From Pseudomonas sp. CFBP13508 (lineage in GTDB: Bacteria; Pseudomonadota; Gammaproteobacteria; Pseudomonadales; Pseudomonadaceae), in NCBI RefSeq assembly GCF_005233515.1, contig NZ_QFZZ01000002.1, forward strand, positions 62,001-126,000: a stretch of DNA of 64,000 nt, written 5' to 3'. Positions 48,276 to 56,922 of this stretch are shown here, piece by piece. Under the pieces are notes generated by a model. That model saw only the letters and a program-made list of their open reading frames with translations. It was not told the origin of the DNA and searched no databases. Each line of letters opens with the position of its first letter. Position 1 is the stretch's first letter. Position numbers and translations under genes: made by a program.

Positions 48276-50024
48276 ATGAAACCCCATGCCACGTCCATCA
48301 ACCAACGCCTGTTGCGTGGTCAGGCCCCCTCGTATGAACGTTTGCAGGCGCGCCTGGCCGAAGACGGCAGCGAGCCTGCCAGCGCCCCGATTGCTGTGCA
48401 TTGCGGTTGGGGCCGGCTGCTGATCGGTCACACCTTTCCCGACCCGGCGTCGCTGGCGCAGGAGCTGCTCAACGAGCAGCCCGGCGAGCGCGATATCGCG
48501 CTGTATGTTGCCGCACCGCAGCAGATTCTCGGCCTGGAGCCGACGCAGCTGTTTCTCGATCCATCCGACACTCTGCGCCTGTGGTTCAGCGATTACCGGC
48601 AGGCCACGCGGGTGTTTCGCGGCTTCCGCATTCGTCGCGCGCAGAGCGAAACCGACTGGCAGGGCATCAACCGTTTGTACCAGGCCCGCGGCATGTTGCC
48701 GATCGATCCGGAGCTGCTCACCCCGCATCATCAGGGCGGCCCGGTGTACTGGCTGGCGGAAGACGAGGACAGCGGCGCGGTGATCGGCAGTGTCATGGGT
48801 CTCAATCATGAAAAAGCCTTCAACGACCCGGAACACGGCAGCAGCCTGTGGTGCCTGGCGGTCGACCCGCATTGTTCGCGGCCGGGCGTCGGTGAAGTGC
48901 TGGTGCGACATCTGGTCGAGCACTTCATGAGTCGCGGTCTGGCTTATCTGGATCTGTCGGTGCTGCACGACAATCGTCAGGCGAAAAACCTCTACGCCAA
49001 ACTGGGTTTTCGCAACCTGCCGACCTTCGCCATCAAGCGCAAGAATGGCATCAACCAGCCGCTGTTCCTCGGCCCGGGCCCGGAGGCGAATTTCAATCCT
49101 TACGCGCGGATCATCGTCGAAGAAGCGCATCGACGCGGCATCGACGTGCAAGTGGATGACGCCGACGCCGGGCTGTTCACCCTCAGCCACGGCGGCCGTC
49201 GCGTGCGCTGCCGCGAGTCGCTGAGCGACCTGACCAGCGCGATCAGCATGACCTTGTGCCAGGACAAAAGCCTGACCCACAAGGTGCTGAAAGCCGCCGG
49301 CCTGAAACTGCCGGCACAGCAACTGGCGGGCAATGCCGACGACAATCTGGCCTTCCTCGATGAACACCAACGGGTGGTGGTCAAACCCCTCGACGGTGAA
49401 CAGGGCCATGGCGTCGCGGTGGATCTGCGCACCATCGAAGAAGTGCAGAAGGCCATCGAAACCGCCAAGCAGTTCGACAGTCGCGTGCTGTTGGAAAGCT
49501 TCCACGAAGGTCTCGATCTGCGCATTGTGGTGATCGGTTTTGAAGTGGTCGCGGCGGCGATTCGCAAGCCCGCCGAAGTGGTCGGCGATGGTCAGCATTC
49601 CATTGGTGCGCTGATCGAAGCGCAGAGCCGCCGCCGGCAAGCCGCCACCAGTGGCGAAAGCAAGATTCCGCTGGACCACGAAACCCAACGCACGCTGCAT
49701 GCGGCCGGCTATGACTACAGCAGCATCCTGCCGGCCGGCGAGCATCTGTTCGTGCGGCGCACCGCCAATCTGCACACCGGCGGGACGCTGGAAGATGTGA
49801 CCGACAGTCTTCATCCGACCCTGGTCGACGCGGCAGTGCGTGCGGCGCGCGCGCTGGACATTCCAATGGTCGGGCTCGATCTGATGGTGCCGGCGGCGGA
49901 TCAGCCCGAGTACGTGTTCATCGAAGCCAACGAACGCGCCGGCCTCGCCAACCACGAACCGCAGCCGACGGCGGAACGCTTTGTCGATCTGTTGTTTCCG
50001 CATAGTCAGCCGGCTGTTTCGTGA
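48276..50024 (+). CDS. ngg: N-acetylglutaminylglutamine synthetase
   Basis: A 582-residue two-domain protein. A GNAT acetyltransferase domain lies at about 110-270 (LWCLAVDPHCSRPGVGEVLVRHL). An ATP-grasp ligase follows from about 300 (VVVKPLDGEQGHGVAVDLRT near 370, FIEANERAGLANHEPQP near the end). It ligates two glutamine-derived units and acetylates the product, which asnO amidates. It starts 3 bp after asnO with AAGGA upstream. The ATP-grasp part resembles cyanophycin synthetase-type folds, as is known for this family. Confidence 0.92.
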   Translation: MKPHATSINQRLLRGQAPSYERLQARLAEDGSEPASAPIAVHCGWGRLLIGHTFPDPASLAQELLNEQPGERDIALYVAAPQQILGLEPTQLFLDPSDTLRLWFSDYRQATRVFRGFRIRRAQSETDWQGINRLYQARGMLPIDPELLTPHHQGGPVYWLAEDEDSGAVIGSVMGLNHEKAFNDPEHGSSLWCLAVDPHCSRPGVGEVLVRHLVEHFMSRGLAYLDLSVLHDNRQAKNLYAKLGFRNLPTFAIKRKNGINQPLFLGPGPEANFNPYARIIVEEAHRRGIDVQVDDADAGLFTLSHGGRRVRCRESLSDLTSAISMTLCQDKSLTHKVLKAAGLKLPAQQLAGNADDNLAFLDEHQRVVVKPLDGEQGHGVAVDLRTIEEVQKAIETAKQFDSRVLLESFHEGLDLRIVVIGFEVVAAAIRKPAEVVGDGQHSIGALIEAQSRRRQAATSGESKIPLDHETQRTLHAAGYDYSSILPAGEHLFVRRTANLHTGGTLEDVTDSLHPTLVDAAVRAARALDIPMVGLDLMVPAADQPEYVFIEANERAGLANHEPQPTAERFVDLLFPHSQPAVS

Positions 50025-50047
50025 TTATGAAACGCCTCTACTGACGC

Positions 50048-50115
50048 CTTCGCGAGCAGGCTCGCTCCCACAGGGTGAATGCATTCCAAATGTGGGAGCG
50101 AGCCTGCTCGCGAAG
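50048..50115. repeat. Inverted REP pair inside the NAGGN operon
   Basis: CCTTCGCGAGCAGGCTCGCT and AGCGAGCCTGCTCGCGAAG copies about 20 bp apart, between ngg and the M42 peptidase gene. Confidence 0.9.
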
Positions 50116-50184
50116 AGGCCCTGAACGTCACCACCAATTTTCCTCATCGAAACCATCGATGTGCTCAACCCATCAGGAGTTTCC

Positions 50185-51375
50185 ATGACCACACAAATCC
50201 CTGAACCGGATCTGGCTTACCTGCAAAAAGTCCTGCTGGAAATGCTCGCCATTCCCAGCCCTACAGGGTTCACCGACACCATCGTGCGCTACGTCGCCGA
50301 GCGTCTCGAAGAGCTGGGCATTCCGTTTGAAATGACCCGGCGCGGCACCATTCGCGCGACCTTGAAGGGCAAAAAGAGCAGCCCTGACCGCGCCGTGTCT
50401 GCGCACCTGGACACCATCGGCGCCGCCGTGCGTGCGGTGAAAGACAACGGTCGCCTGACCCTCGCCCCGGTCGGTTGCTGGTCGAGCCGCTTTGCCGAGG
50501 GCAGCCGGGTCAGCCTGTTTACCGACACCGGGGTGATTCGCGGCAGCGTGTTGCCGCTGATGGCGTCCGGGCACGCCTTCAACACCCAGGTCGATGAAAT
50601 GCCGATCAGTTGGGACCATGTCGAGCTGCGTCTGGACGCCTACTGCGCGACCAAGGCCGATTGCGAATCGCTGGGCATTCATGTCGGTGACGTGGTGGCG
50701 TTCGATCCGCTGCCGGAGTTCACCGAAAGCGGCCATATCAGCGCCCGCCACCTCGACGACAAGGCCGGTGTTGCAGCATTGCTCGCTGCTCTGAAGGCGA
50801 TTGTCGACAGCGGCCAGGAATTGAACATCGATTGCCATCCGCTGTTCACCATCACCGAAGAGACCGGAAGCGGTGCAGCGGCGGCATTGCCGTGGGACGT
50901 CAGCGAGTTTGTCGGCATCGACATCGCACCGGTCGCCCCCGGCCAGCACTCGAGCGAACACGCCGTGAGCGTGGCGATGCAGGATTCGGGCGGGCCGTAT
51001 GACTATCACTTGTCGCGGCATCTGCTGCGTCTGGCCGATGAACACGAATTGCCGGTGCGCCGTGACATGTTCCGCTATTACTTCAGCGATGCGCACTCGG
51101 CGGTCACCGCCGGCCACGACATTCGCACCGCCCTGCTCGCCTTCGGCTGCGATGCCACCCACGGCTACGAACGCACGCACATCGACAGCCTGGCGGCGCT
51201 CAGTCGTTTGCTCGGCGCGTACATTCTCAGCCCGCCGGTGTTCGCCAGCGATGCGGCACCGGCCAATGCTTCACTGGATCGCTTCAGCCATCAGATCGAG
51301 CATGACACGCAGATGGAAAGCGAAACCCGCGTGCCGCCGGTGGACAGTCTGGTTGGGCAGCGTTCTGACAGTTGA
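50185..51375 (+). CDS. NAGGN-system M42 family metallopeptidase
   Basis: A 396-residue co-catalytic metallo-aminopeptidase-like protein. ATG 50185 has AGGAG 5 bases upstream. Metal-binding and catalytic residues are visible: SAHLDTIGA (His) near 74, RHLDDKAGVAAL (Asp), ITEETGSGAAA (Glu pair) near 235, GIDIAP (Asp) and GYERTH (His) near 335. It is the third gene of the conserved NAGGN locus, so it may hydrolyse NAGGN or its precursors. That role is inferred from synteny. Confidence 0.87.
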   Translation: MTTQIPEPDLAYLQKVLLEMLAIPSPTGFTDTIVRYVAERLEELGIPFEMTRRGTIRATLKGKKSSPDRAVSAHLDTIGAAVRAVKDNGRLTLAPVGCWSSRFAEGSRVSLFTDTGVIRGSVLPLMASGHAFNTQVDEMPISWDHVELRLDAYCATKADCESLGIHVGDVVAFDPLPEFTESGHISARHLDDKAGVAALLAALKAIVDSGQELNIDCHPLFTITEETGSGAAAALPWDVSEFVGIDIAPVAPGQHSSEHAVSVAMQDSGGPYDYHLSRHLLRLADEHELPVRRDMFRYYFSDAHSAVTAGHDIRTALLAFGCDATHGYERTHIDSLAALSRLLGAYILSPPVFASDAAPANASLDRFSHQIEHDTQMESETRVPPVDSLVGQRSDS

Positions 51376-51399
51376 GCCTTCGGTGAACAGATAACCGCC

Positions 51400-51463
51400 T
51401 TCGCGAGCAGGCTCGCTCCCACAGGGGATCGCTTTCAAATGTGGGAGCGAGCCTGCTCGCGAA
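51400..51463. repeat. Inverted REP pair downstream of the M42 peptidase gene
   Basis: TTCGCGAGCAGGCTCGCTCC and GTGGGAGCGAGCCTGCTCGC copies about 18 bp apart, between the M42 gene and yheU. Confidence 0.9.
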
Positions 51464-51544
51464 TGGGCCGGCAAGACCGATACAGAACTGGCAGACAAAA
51501 CCCAATCCCCGTAGCATCCCGACATTGATTTGACCGAGGTGCCC

Positions 51545-51772
51545 ATGCTCATTCCCCACGACGCGCTTGAAGTCGACACCCTCACCCGCCTGATCGAGGA
51601 TTTCGTCACCCGCGACGGTACCGACAACGGCGATGACACCCCGCTGGAAACCCGCGTCCTGCGCGTGCGCCAGGCATTGACCAAGGGCCAGGCCCTGATC
51701 GTGTTCGACCCGGAAAGCGAACAGTGCCAGCTGATGCTCAAGCACGACGTACCCAAGCACCTGTTCGACTGA
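51545..51772 (+). CDS. yheU: YheU-family (UPF0270) protein
   Basis: 75 residues from ATG 51545 (MLIPHDALEVDTLTRLIEDF). An upstream in-frame TTG at 51530 is rejected because GAGGT sits between it and the ATG as a ribosome site. The family core DGTDNGDDTPLETRV and the end CQLMLKHDVPKHL are seen. UPF0270 proteins have no established function. It converges with csrA, with stops 4 bp apart. Confidence 0.85.
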   Translation: MLIPHDALEVDTLTRLIEDFVTRDGTDNGDDTPLETRVLRVRQALTKGQALIVFDPESEQCQLMLKHDVPKHLFD

Positions 51773-51776
51773 ACCG

Positions 51777-51962
51777 TCAGCCAGCCTTCGCTGCGGCCTC
51801 CTTGCGCTTGATCCGGTCATAGACCTCGGCGCGGTGCACATGGACTTTCTTTGGCGCCTCGACGCCGAAGCGCACGCTGGAGCCGTTGACCGACAGAACA
51901 CGCAGGGTGATGTCGTCTCCGATTGAAATCAACTCACCGACCACACGGCTGAGTACAAGCAT
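51777..51962 (-). CDS. csrA: CsrA/RsmA-family RNA-binding regulator (divergent paralogue)
   Basis: A 61-residue CsrA-like protein. AAGGA lies 8 bases before ATG 51962 ([11 protein letters not shown]), making this the start rather than the ATG 9 bases earlier. Conserved Leu4 and Arg44 ([13 protein letters not shown]) indicate GGA-motif RNA binding. The N-terminal half ([24 protein letters not shown]) differs clearly from the usual RsmA sequence (RRCAESLIIG). It is therefore probably an additional CsrA paralogue of the RsmI/RsmN/minor type, not the main RsmA. Small tail AAAKAG. Confidence 0.85.
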   Translation of the reverse strand: MLVLSRVVGELISIGDDITLRVLSVNGSSVRFGVEAPKKVHVHRAEVYDRIKRKEAAAKAG

Positions 51963-52094
51963 GGGATTCATCCTTCAGGACTGGCAAACCCTGAAGATGC
52001 GCGGCTTACAGCGGCTGCACAATGCACGACGAGCAAATCAGTCTTGCCCTACACGCACCCACGCCCGCAGCTGTCAGACGCTTCGCACAGAAAA

Positions 52095-52427
52095 TCAGGC
52101 GGCGGAAAAGCGCGGCCCGAACAGAATGATGCTGGCACCAACCAAGCACAGCGCCATGCCGATCCAGTCCGAGCCCAGCGGACGCACCCGCTCGACCACC
52201 GCCAGCCAGCCAATCGAAGCAACGATGTAGATCCCGCCATACGCCGCATATGCGCGCCCGGCGTAGGCCGCTTCAACACGGGTCAGCAATAGCGCGAACA
52301 GGGTCAGGCTGAGCAACGCGGGTATCACCCACAAAGCACTCTTGCCCTGGCGCAGCCACATGTAGAACGCAAAACAGCCGGCGATTTCAAACAGCGCCGC
52401 GAGGAAGAACCACAAGTAATTGAGCAT
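52095..52427 (-). CDS. ynfA: YnfA-family (UPF0060) membrane protein
   Basis: 110 residues with four membrane helices ([39 protein letters not shown] and two more). It has the family features FEIAGCFA and [13 protein letters not shown]0060 proteins resemble small multidrug-type transporters, but no function is proven. It lies downstream of an SDR gene on the same strand, 64 bp apart. Confidence 0.88.
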   Translation of the reverse strand: MLNYLWFFLAALFEIAGCFAFYMWLRQGKSALWVIPALLSLTLFALLLTRVEAAYAGRAYAAYGGIYIVASIGWLAVVERVRPLGSDWIGMALCLVGASIILFGPRFSAA

Positions 52428-52491
52428 GGAGGCATCTCGACAGGGTGACCGTTGGCGGCCACCCTAACGACGCGGCGGGCATCGAACAAGA

Positions 52492-53307
52492 TCAAGCGTT
52501 GTTTTGTTTGGCCTTGGCGCGCATTTTCTCGGCCATGGAAGTCATTTCGTTGTAGAGCAGTTGCGGATTCTTCTGTTTCAGCGCCCAGGCCATGCGCCCT
52601 TGTTCGTGGGGCAGGATCATGAACTCGCCAGCGGCGACTTGCTGATAGATGTAGTCAGCGATGTCGGCTGCACTGATCGGCGAACTTTCCAGCAACTTGC
52701 CAACCTGGGCTTTCATTGCCGGCGTCGGCCCGCGGAAAGAGTCGAGCAAGTTGGTCTGGAAGAAGGACGGGCAAACCACATGCACCGCCACTTCCTGCTG
52801 TGCCAGTTCGATCAGCAGACTTTCCGACAACGCCACCACACCGGCCTTGGCCACGTTGTAGTTGCTCATCGCCGGGCCTTGCATCAACGCGGCCATGGAG
52901 GCGATGTTGATGATCTTGCCCTTGCTTTGTTCCAGCAGCGGCAGGAACGCCTTGCAGCCCTTGACCACACCCATCAGATTGATCGCGATCTGCCAGTCCC
53001 AGTCTTCCAGCGACAACTCGCTGAAGAATCCGCCCGAGGCGACCCCGGCATTGTTGACGATGATGTCGATGCCGCCGAGCTTCTCTTCGCAGGCCTGGGC
53101 GAAGGCGGTGAGCTGGCTGTAATCGCGCACGTCACAGCGCTGGATGAAGCCGTCACCGCCCGCCTCGCGCACCAGTTTCAGGGTTTCCTGCAGGCCGGGT
53201 TCACTGACATCGGACAAGGCCAGCCGCCAGCCTTCACGGGCCCAGCGCAGGGCGATTTCGCGACCCAGGCCTGAGCCTGCACCAGTGATCATCATGCGAT
53301 TTTGCAT
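52492..53307 (-). CDS. Short-chain dehydrogenase/reductase
   Basis: A 271-residue classical SDR from ATG 53307 (MQNRMMITGAGSGLGREIAL). It has the glycine-rich TGAGSGLGREIA, NNAGVASGGFFSE near 90, IINIASMAALMQGPAMSNYNVAK with the active Ser and YNVAK near 155, and a Lys/Asn-rich tail. A frame extending upstream to 53379 lacks a ribosome site. AAGG lies about 10 bases before the chosen ATG. The substrate is unknown. Confidence 0.83.
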   Translation of the reverse strand: MQNRMMITGAGSGLGREIALRWAREGWRLALSDVSEPGLQETLKLVREAGGDGFIQRCDVRDYSQLTAFAQACEEKLGGIDIIVNNAGVASGGFFSELSLEDWDWQIAINLMGVVKGCKAFLPLLEQSKGKIINIASMAALMQGPAMSNYNVAKAGVVALSESLLIELAQQEVAVHVVCPSFFQTNLLDSFRGPTPAMKAQVGKLLESSPISAADIADYIYQQVAAGEFMILPHEQGRMAWALKQKNPQLLYNEMTSMAEKMRAKAKQNNA

Positions 53308-53638
53308 AGCGGACAGCCTTGTTGTTCCGGGAGAGATGCGCCGAGTGTAGCGAAGGAACTTCGTTCGCCCACGCTCCATCCAGTTGCTGAATGGAGGATC
53401 AAAAGATTACTGCCGTCATCGTTTTCCGGTTGGCCTCATGCAGGGGCTGACGAGTGCAACGAGGCTGCGATCTTTTTGCTGGAAAGGAAATAACCGAGCA
53501 ATCCAAATACATTAAAAAAACATTGAATTATTTTTCACTGACACAAGTCGGAACATGTAAGCCGGCTGGTATTTAGTTGCTCTCCAGCTGCCCACTGAGC
53601 ATCAAGACTCTTCCAGACTCTGAACAAGGAAATCACCC
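53308..53638. other. Intergenic region with decayed REP and AT-rich patch
   Basis: 331 bp between the divergent SDR and DUF3309 genes. A degraded REP of the GGCTGCGATCTTTT family lies at 53396-53478. An AT-rich patch at 53500-53535 (CATTAAAAAAACATTGAATT) probably contains promoters. A -10-like TATTTA at about 53570 precedes the small gene, but no -35 was convincing. Confidence 0.45.
53396..53478. repeat. Degraded REP pair, GGCTGCGATCTTTTGATC family
   Basis: Left GGATCAAAAGATTACTGCCG (compare GATCAAAAGATCGCAGCC) and right GAGGCTGCGATCTTTTTG keep the arms of the elements at 18900 and 39150, but with several changes and without the GTAGGAGCTGCC ends. Confidence 0.5.
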
Positions 53639-53791
53639 ATGGGCACAATTCTAATCATCATCCTGATCCTGTTGCTGATCGGTGGTCTGCCGGTCTTCCC
53701 GCACTCCAGAAGTTGGGGTTATGGCCCGTCGGGCATTATCGGCGTGGTGTTGGTCGTGCTGCTGGTGCTGTTGTTACTCGGCAAGATATGA
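53639..53791 (+). CDS. Small two-helix membrane protein, DUF3309-like
   Basis: 50 residues: MGTILIIILILLLIGGLPVF, then a WGYGPSG turn and a second hydrophobic helix (GIIGVVLVVLLVLLLLGKI). AAGGA lies 9 bases before ATG 53639. This pattern is that of the DUF3309 family, small membrane proteins of unknown role. A strong bidirectional terminator follows 15 bases after the stop. Confidence 0.8.
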   Translation: MGTILIIILILLLIGGLPVFPHSRSWGYGPSGIIGVVLVVLLVLLLLGKI

Positions 53792-53806
53792 CGATTTGAA
53801 GCTGTA

Positions 53807-53840
53807 AAAAAAGAGGCCCTTTTGCAAGGGCCTCTTTTTT
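53807..53840. terminator. Bidirectional terminator
   Basis: A 15-bp perfect stem AAAAAAGAGGCCCTT/AAGGGCCTCTTTTTT with a 4-base loop, T-rich on both strands. It serves the DUF3309 gene on plus and the LTA-synthase-like gene on minus. Confidence 0.93.
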
Positions 53841-53868
53841 ATTGCGTGGACTTTTTGTTAACCCGGCA

Positions 53869-55962
53869 TCACTCCGGCGTGCCGTGAATCACACCGGCGG
53901 TATTGTCGAGCAGGCTCTTGGTCGCGGTTTGCAGGAACGCTTCAAGTTTGAGTCTGAGTTCGGCAGTACGCGGCGCATCCGGTACAACTTCGGCGTGCGG
54001 ATTGGCGCCGAGCTGGTATTGCCAGATTTTCGGCCCCATGTCCTTGTCACGCGGCAGTACCAGAATCTGGTCGGCGGTGACGATGGCGGTGGTCTGCTCG
54101 CTGCCCGATGGCTTGATCACACCGAAACCGGTATCGCCCTGCGGCAGGTTGAGCAGGTCACGGCCCCAGCACTGGTGACGCACTTCACCACCGAGACGGC
54201 CCATGATGGTCGGCACGATGTCGATCTGCGTGCCCACGGTGTGGTCACGGGCACCGAACTTCTGCTGAATGCCCGGGGCGATCATCAGCATCGGCACGTT
54301 GAAGCGCCCCAGGTCCATTTCGGTGATCTGGCGCTCGTTGCCGAAGCCGTGGTCGCCGACGATGACGAATAGGGTTTCGTTGAAGTACTTCTCTTTGCGC
54401 GCCTTCTCGAAGAACTGGCCGAGCGCCCAGTCGGAGTAGCGCATGGCGGTCAGGTGTTCGTTGAGGCTGCCACGGTCAGTGACACGCTCGACCGGTAACG
54501 GCGTCGGCAAGGCGTACGGCGTGTGATTGGACAGGGTTTGCAGCAGCGCGTAGAACGGCTTGCCGTTTTCCCGCGCCTTCAGTTCCTGCAGGCCACGATC
54601 GAACATGTCCTGGTCGGAAACGCCCCAGGTCGGATCGGAGAACACCGGATTGACGAAGTCGTTGCGGCCAACGAAGTTGGTCATGCCCTGGTTGCTGAAG
54701 AAGCCCGACTGGTTGTCCCAGGCGAAATCGCCGTTGTAGACGTACACGTCGTCGTAGTCGCGGGCACTGAGCACCTGCGGCAGGCCGGACAGCTTGTGGC
54801 TGCCTTCCGGGGTCTGCATCAGGTATTCGAAGCCAGGCAGGTTCGGGAAGCAGGCCATGGTCGCGAACATGCCCTGGTGGGTGTGGGTGCCGTTGGAGAA
54901 GAAACGGTCGAACAGCAGGCCTTCCTTGGACAGCTTGTCCAGGTAAGGCGTGATGTTGCCCGGAGCACCCAAGGCGCCAACCGAGTGACCGGCCATGCTT
55001 TCCATCAGGATCACGACGACGTTCTTGATCGGCAGGGTCTTGTCGGCTGGCGGCGTGTAATCACGGCGCACGGCAGCAATATCGGCGTCGACCAGTTTGT
55101 CGTCAGGCATGAGCAGCATGTCACGGACGATTTTCTGCGCCTGTTCCTGCGGCAGCGTGGCCTTCCAGATATTGTCGCGATCCTCGCCCATGCGCGACTT
55201 GGCGGCTTCGATCAGCGACAGCGTGGCGTTGAGACCGAGCTGGTTGGCGAAGTTGGAATCAGTCGTGTACACGTCACCCCAGCGCATCGGCGGGCCTTGA
55301 CGCAGGGTGCCACGGGCGGCAACCACACAGATCAACAGGCAGACCACGAACACCGCGAGACGGGTGTACCACGGCGCGATCTGACGGGTGCCGACGCTGC
55401 CACCGCTGAAAGGGCCGCGCGGGCGGGTGGCACGGTCAGCGCCTTTAAAGGCAAGTGTCAGGATCACGGTGCCGATCACCCACGCCAGCAGGTAGCGCAC
55501 CACCGGAAAGCCGTACCAGAGCATGCTCATCACGGTTTTCGGGTCTTCCTTCACGTACTGGAATACCAGACCGTTGAGGCGCTGGTGGAACTCGCGGTAG
55601 AAGTCCATCTCCATCAGGCCGAGGAACAGGGCGATGCTCGATGCGATGGTCAGCCACAGGCGGAAGAAACCGCGCGCGGCCATGGCCCGGGCACTGAACA
55701 GCGCCAGCACCAGTGGAATGCACAGGTACACCACCAGGCGCAGGTCGAAACGCAGACCGTTGACGAACGCTTCGAGGAAGGTCGCTGCCGGCGTGTCGAG
55801 GATCATCTCGCGGTTGTAGACCAGCAGCGCAAGGCGCAGCGCGGAAAACATGACCATCATGACCAGTGCGCACAAAAGCGTGTAGGCCAGATGCGATTTG
55901 ACGGTCGGTTGCAGCAGGCGAGCAGAAGATCGCTGCTGATTCAGGGCGTCCGGGTTTGCCAT
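53869..55962 (-). CDS. LTA synthase/OpgB-like phosphoglycerol transferase (sulfatase fold)
   Basis: A 697-residue inner-membrane protein with about five N-terminal TM helices (residues 25-230) and a periplasmic alkaline-phosphatase-fold domain. Metal and catalytic residues: VVVILMESMAGHS (Glu), candidate nucleophile Thr in NGTHTHQGMF near 357, DQDMFDRGL, and VIVGDHGFGNE (Asp-His). Relatives transfer phosphoglycerol or phosphoethanolamine to glycans or lipid A. The acceptor is unknown. It is monocistronic, bounded by a bidirectional terminator. Confidence 0.88.
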   Translation of the reverse strand: MANPDALNQQRSSARLLQPTVKSHLAYTLLCALVMMVMFSALRLALLVYNREMILDTPAATFLEAFVNGLRFDLRLVVYLCIPLVLALFSARAMAARGFFRLWLTIASSIALFLGLMEMDFYREFHQRLNGLVFQYVKEDPKTVMSMLWYGFPVVRYLLAWVIGTVILTLAFKGADRATRPRGPFSGGSVGTRQIAPWYTRLAVFVVCLLICVVAARGTLRQGPPMRWGDVYTTDSNFANQLGLNATLSLIEAAKSRMGEDRDNIWKATLPQEQAQKIVRDMLLMPDDKLVDADIAAVRRDYTPPADKTLPIKNVVVILMESMAGHSVGALGAPGNITPYLDKLSKEGLLFDRFFSNGTHTHQGMFATMACFPNLPGFEYLMQTPEGSHKLSGLPQVLSARDYDDVYVYNGDFAWDNQSGFFSNQGMTNFVGRNDFVNPVFSDPTWGVSDQDMFDRGLQELKARENGKPFYALLQTLSNHTPYALPTPLPVERVTDRGSLNEHLTAMRYSDWALGQFFEKARKEKYFNETLFVIVGDHGFGNERQITEMDLGRFNVPMLMIAPGIQQKFGARDHTVGTQIDIVPTIMGRLGGEVRHQCWGRDLLNLPQGDTGFGVIKPSGSEQTTAIVTADQILVLPRDKDMGPKIWQYQLGANPHAEVVPDAPRTAELRLKLEAFLQTATKSLLDNTAGVIHGTPE

Positions 55963-56230
55963 GTCGTTTTAGGACCCATTGGAAGTTGAAGTTGCAAAAA
56001 TACAGCGGCGCCAGGCCCTCTATTGGTCATTCCAGACCCCGGGGCGTGCGCGGTGCGCAAATGTTGCACGATCGTTCACACCATTGCCATTGAATACTGC
56101 CTTGCTCTTCGAGACTTTCATGCAAAGGGCTGGCGGCACTATGGCAGGCAACAAGTGCGGGCGGATTGTCTTGGAGACTTTGTGAAAATTTCGTGCAACG
56201 AATATCTGGAAATACAATTTAGAGACAAAA
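55963..56230. other. Upstream region of the LTA-synthase-like gene
   Basis: 268 bp that with the following terminator makes a 314-bp gene-free interval. It contains no credible ORF and no repeat. The promoter of the LTA-synthase-like gene should lie here. No clear -10/-35 pair was seen. Confidence 0.4.
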
Positions 56231-56261
56231 CAAAACGCCCCGAACCGGTCGGGGCGTTTTG
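56231..56261 (-). terminator. Terminator after the START-domain gene
   Basis: An 11-bp perfect stem CAAAACGCCCC/GGGGCGTTTTG with a 9-base loop. On the minus strand it is followed by TTTTGTCTC. It lies 16 bases after the gene's stop. Confidence 0.9.
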
Positions 56262-56276
56262 CTTAGAGCGTGAAGG

Positions 56277-56882
56277 TTATTTCTCGGCGCGTTGTTTCAG
56301 CGCTTTCAGGGTATTGAATGGCGCATCGACAACAAACTTGTTGGCGACCATGGCCGGCACGCTGCCACCCGGCTCGGTGTGCACTTGATAAGTTACTTCA
56401 ACCTGATCGCCTTTCGGCACGAACTTCCAGAAGCCTTTGACTTGCTGGACCCGGACGAAACCTTTTTCTTCCGGCAGGTAGGTCGGCACACCTTCAAGAT
56501 TACGGGTCAGGCTGCCATCGGCGCCTTCAATAGTGGTGATCTTCAGCACCGAATCACGCGGGGTCACCGGCCATGGCGTGTTGAATTGCGAATAGGTCCA
56601 GCTCAGATCGCCTTCGTGCTTGAGCAGTTTCTGGCTCTTGCACTCGTGAATCCAGGCGCAGGCGCCAGAGACGTCTTCCTGCAAGGCGCGCAGTTTGGCG
56701 ACGGTGGTCTTCATCAGCGCGACGCCCTGATAGGACTTGTAGTCCGAACCGGGTATTTCACTCAGGGAAACCTTGATGCCATCTTCGTTCTTGGCAACTT
56801 TCCAGTCTTCCGCCTGGGCGACCGAAGTGGCAAGTACGGCAGTCAGACCACACAACACAGCGATACGGTGCAGCGAACCCAT
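56277..56882 (-). CDS. Secreted START-domain protein
   Basis: 201 residues from ATG 56882 (MGSLHRIAVLCGL), with AAGGA 9 bases upstream. Signal peptide ends ATSVAQA. The rest matches periplasmic START/lipid-binding proteins: WKVAKNEDGIKVSLSEIPGS, ACAWIHECKSQKLL, WPVTPRDSVL, GFWKFVPKGDQVEVTYQVHT. Such proteins probably bind a hydrophobic ligand in the periplasm. The ligand is unknown. It follows a cysteine-cluster gene by 40 bp. Confidence 0.82.
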   Translation of the reverse strand: MGSLHRIAVLCGLTAVLATSVAQAEDWKVAKNEDGIKVSLSEIPGSDYKSYQGVALMKTTVAKLRALQEDVSGACAWIHECKSQKLLKHEGDLSWTYSQFNTPWPVTPRDSVLKITTIEGADGSLTRNLEGVPTYLPEEKGFVRVQQVKGFWKFVPKGDQVEVTYQVHTEPGGSVPAMVANKFVVDAPFNTLKALKQRAEK

Positions 56883-56922
56883 AGTGTTATTCCTTATTGT
56901 TGAAGTTCCGTTGGTGAACACA

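Noticed and set aside
47949..50003. A 684-codon frame antisense to ngg
   Set aside because: Shadow of asnO/ngg coding. It crosses two well-supported genes.
54523..55989. A 488-codon frame antisense to the LTA-synthase-like gene
   Set aside because: Shadow of a gene with clear membrane and catalytic motifs.
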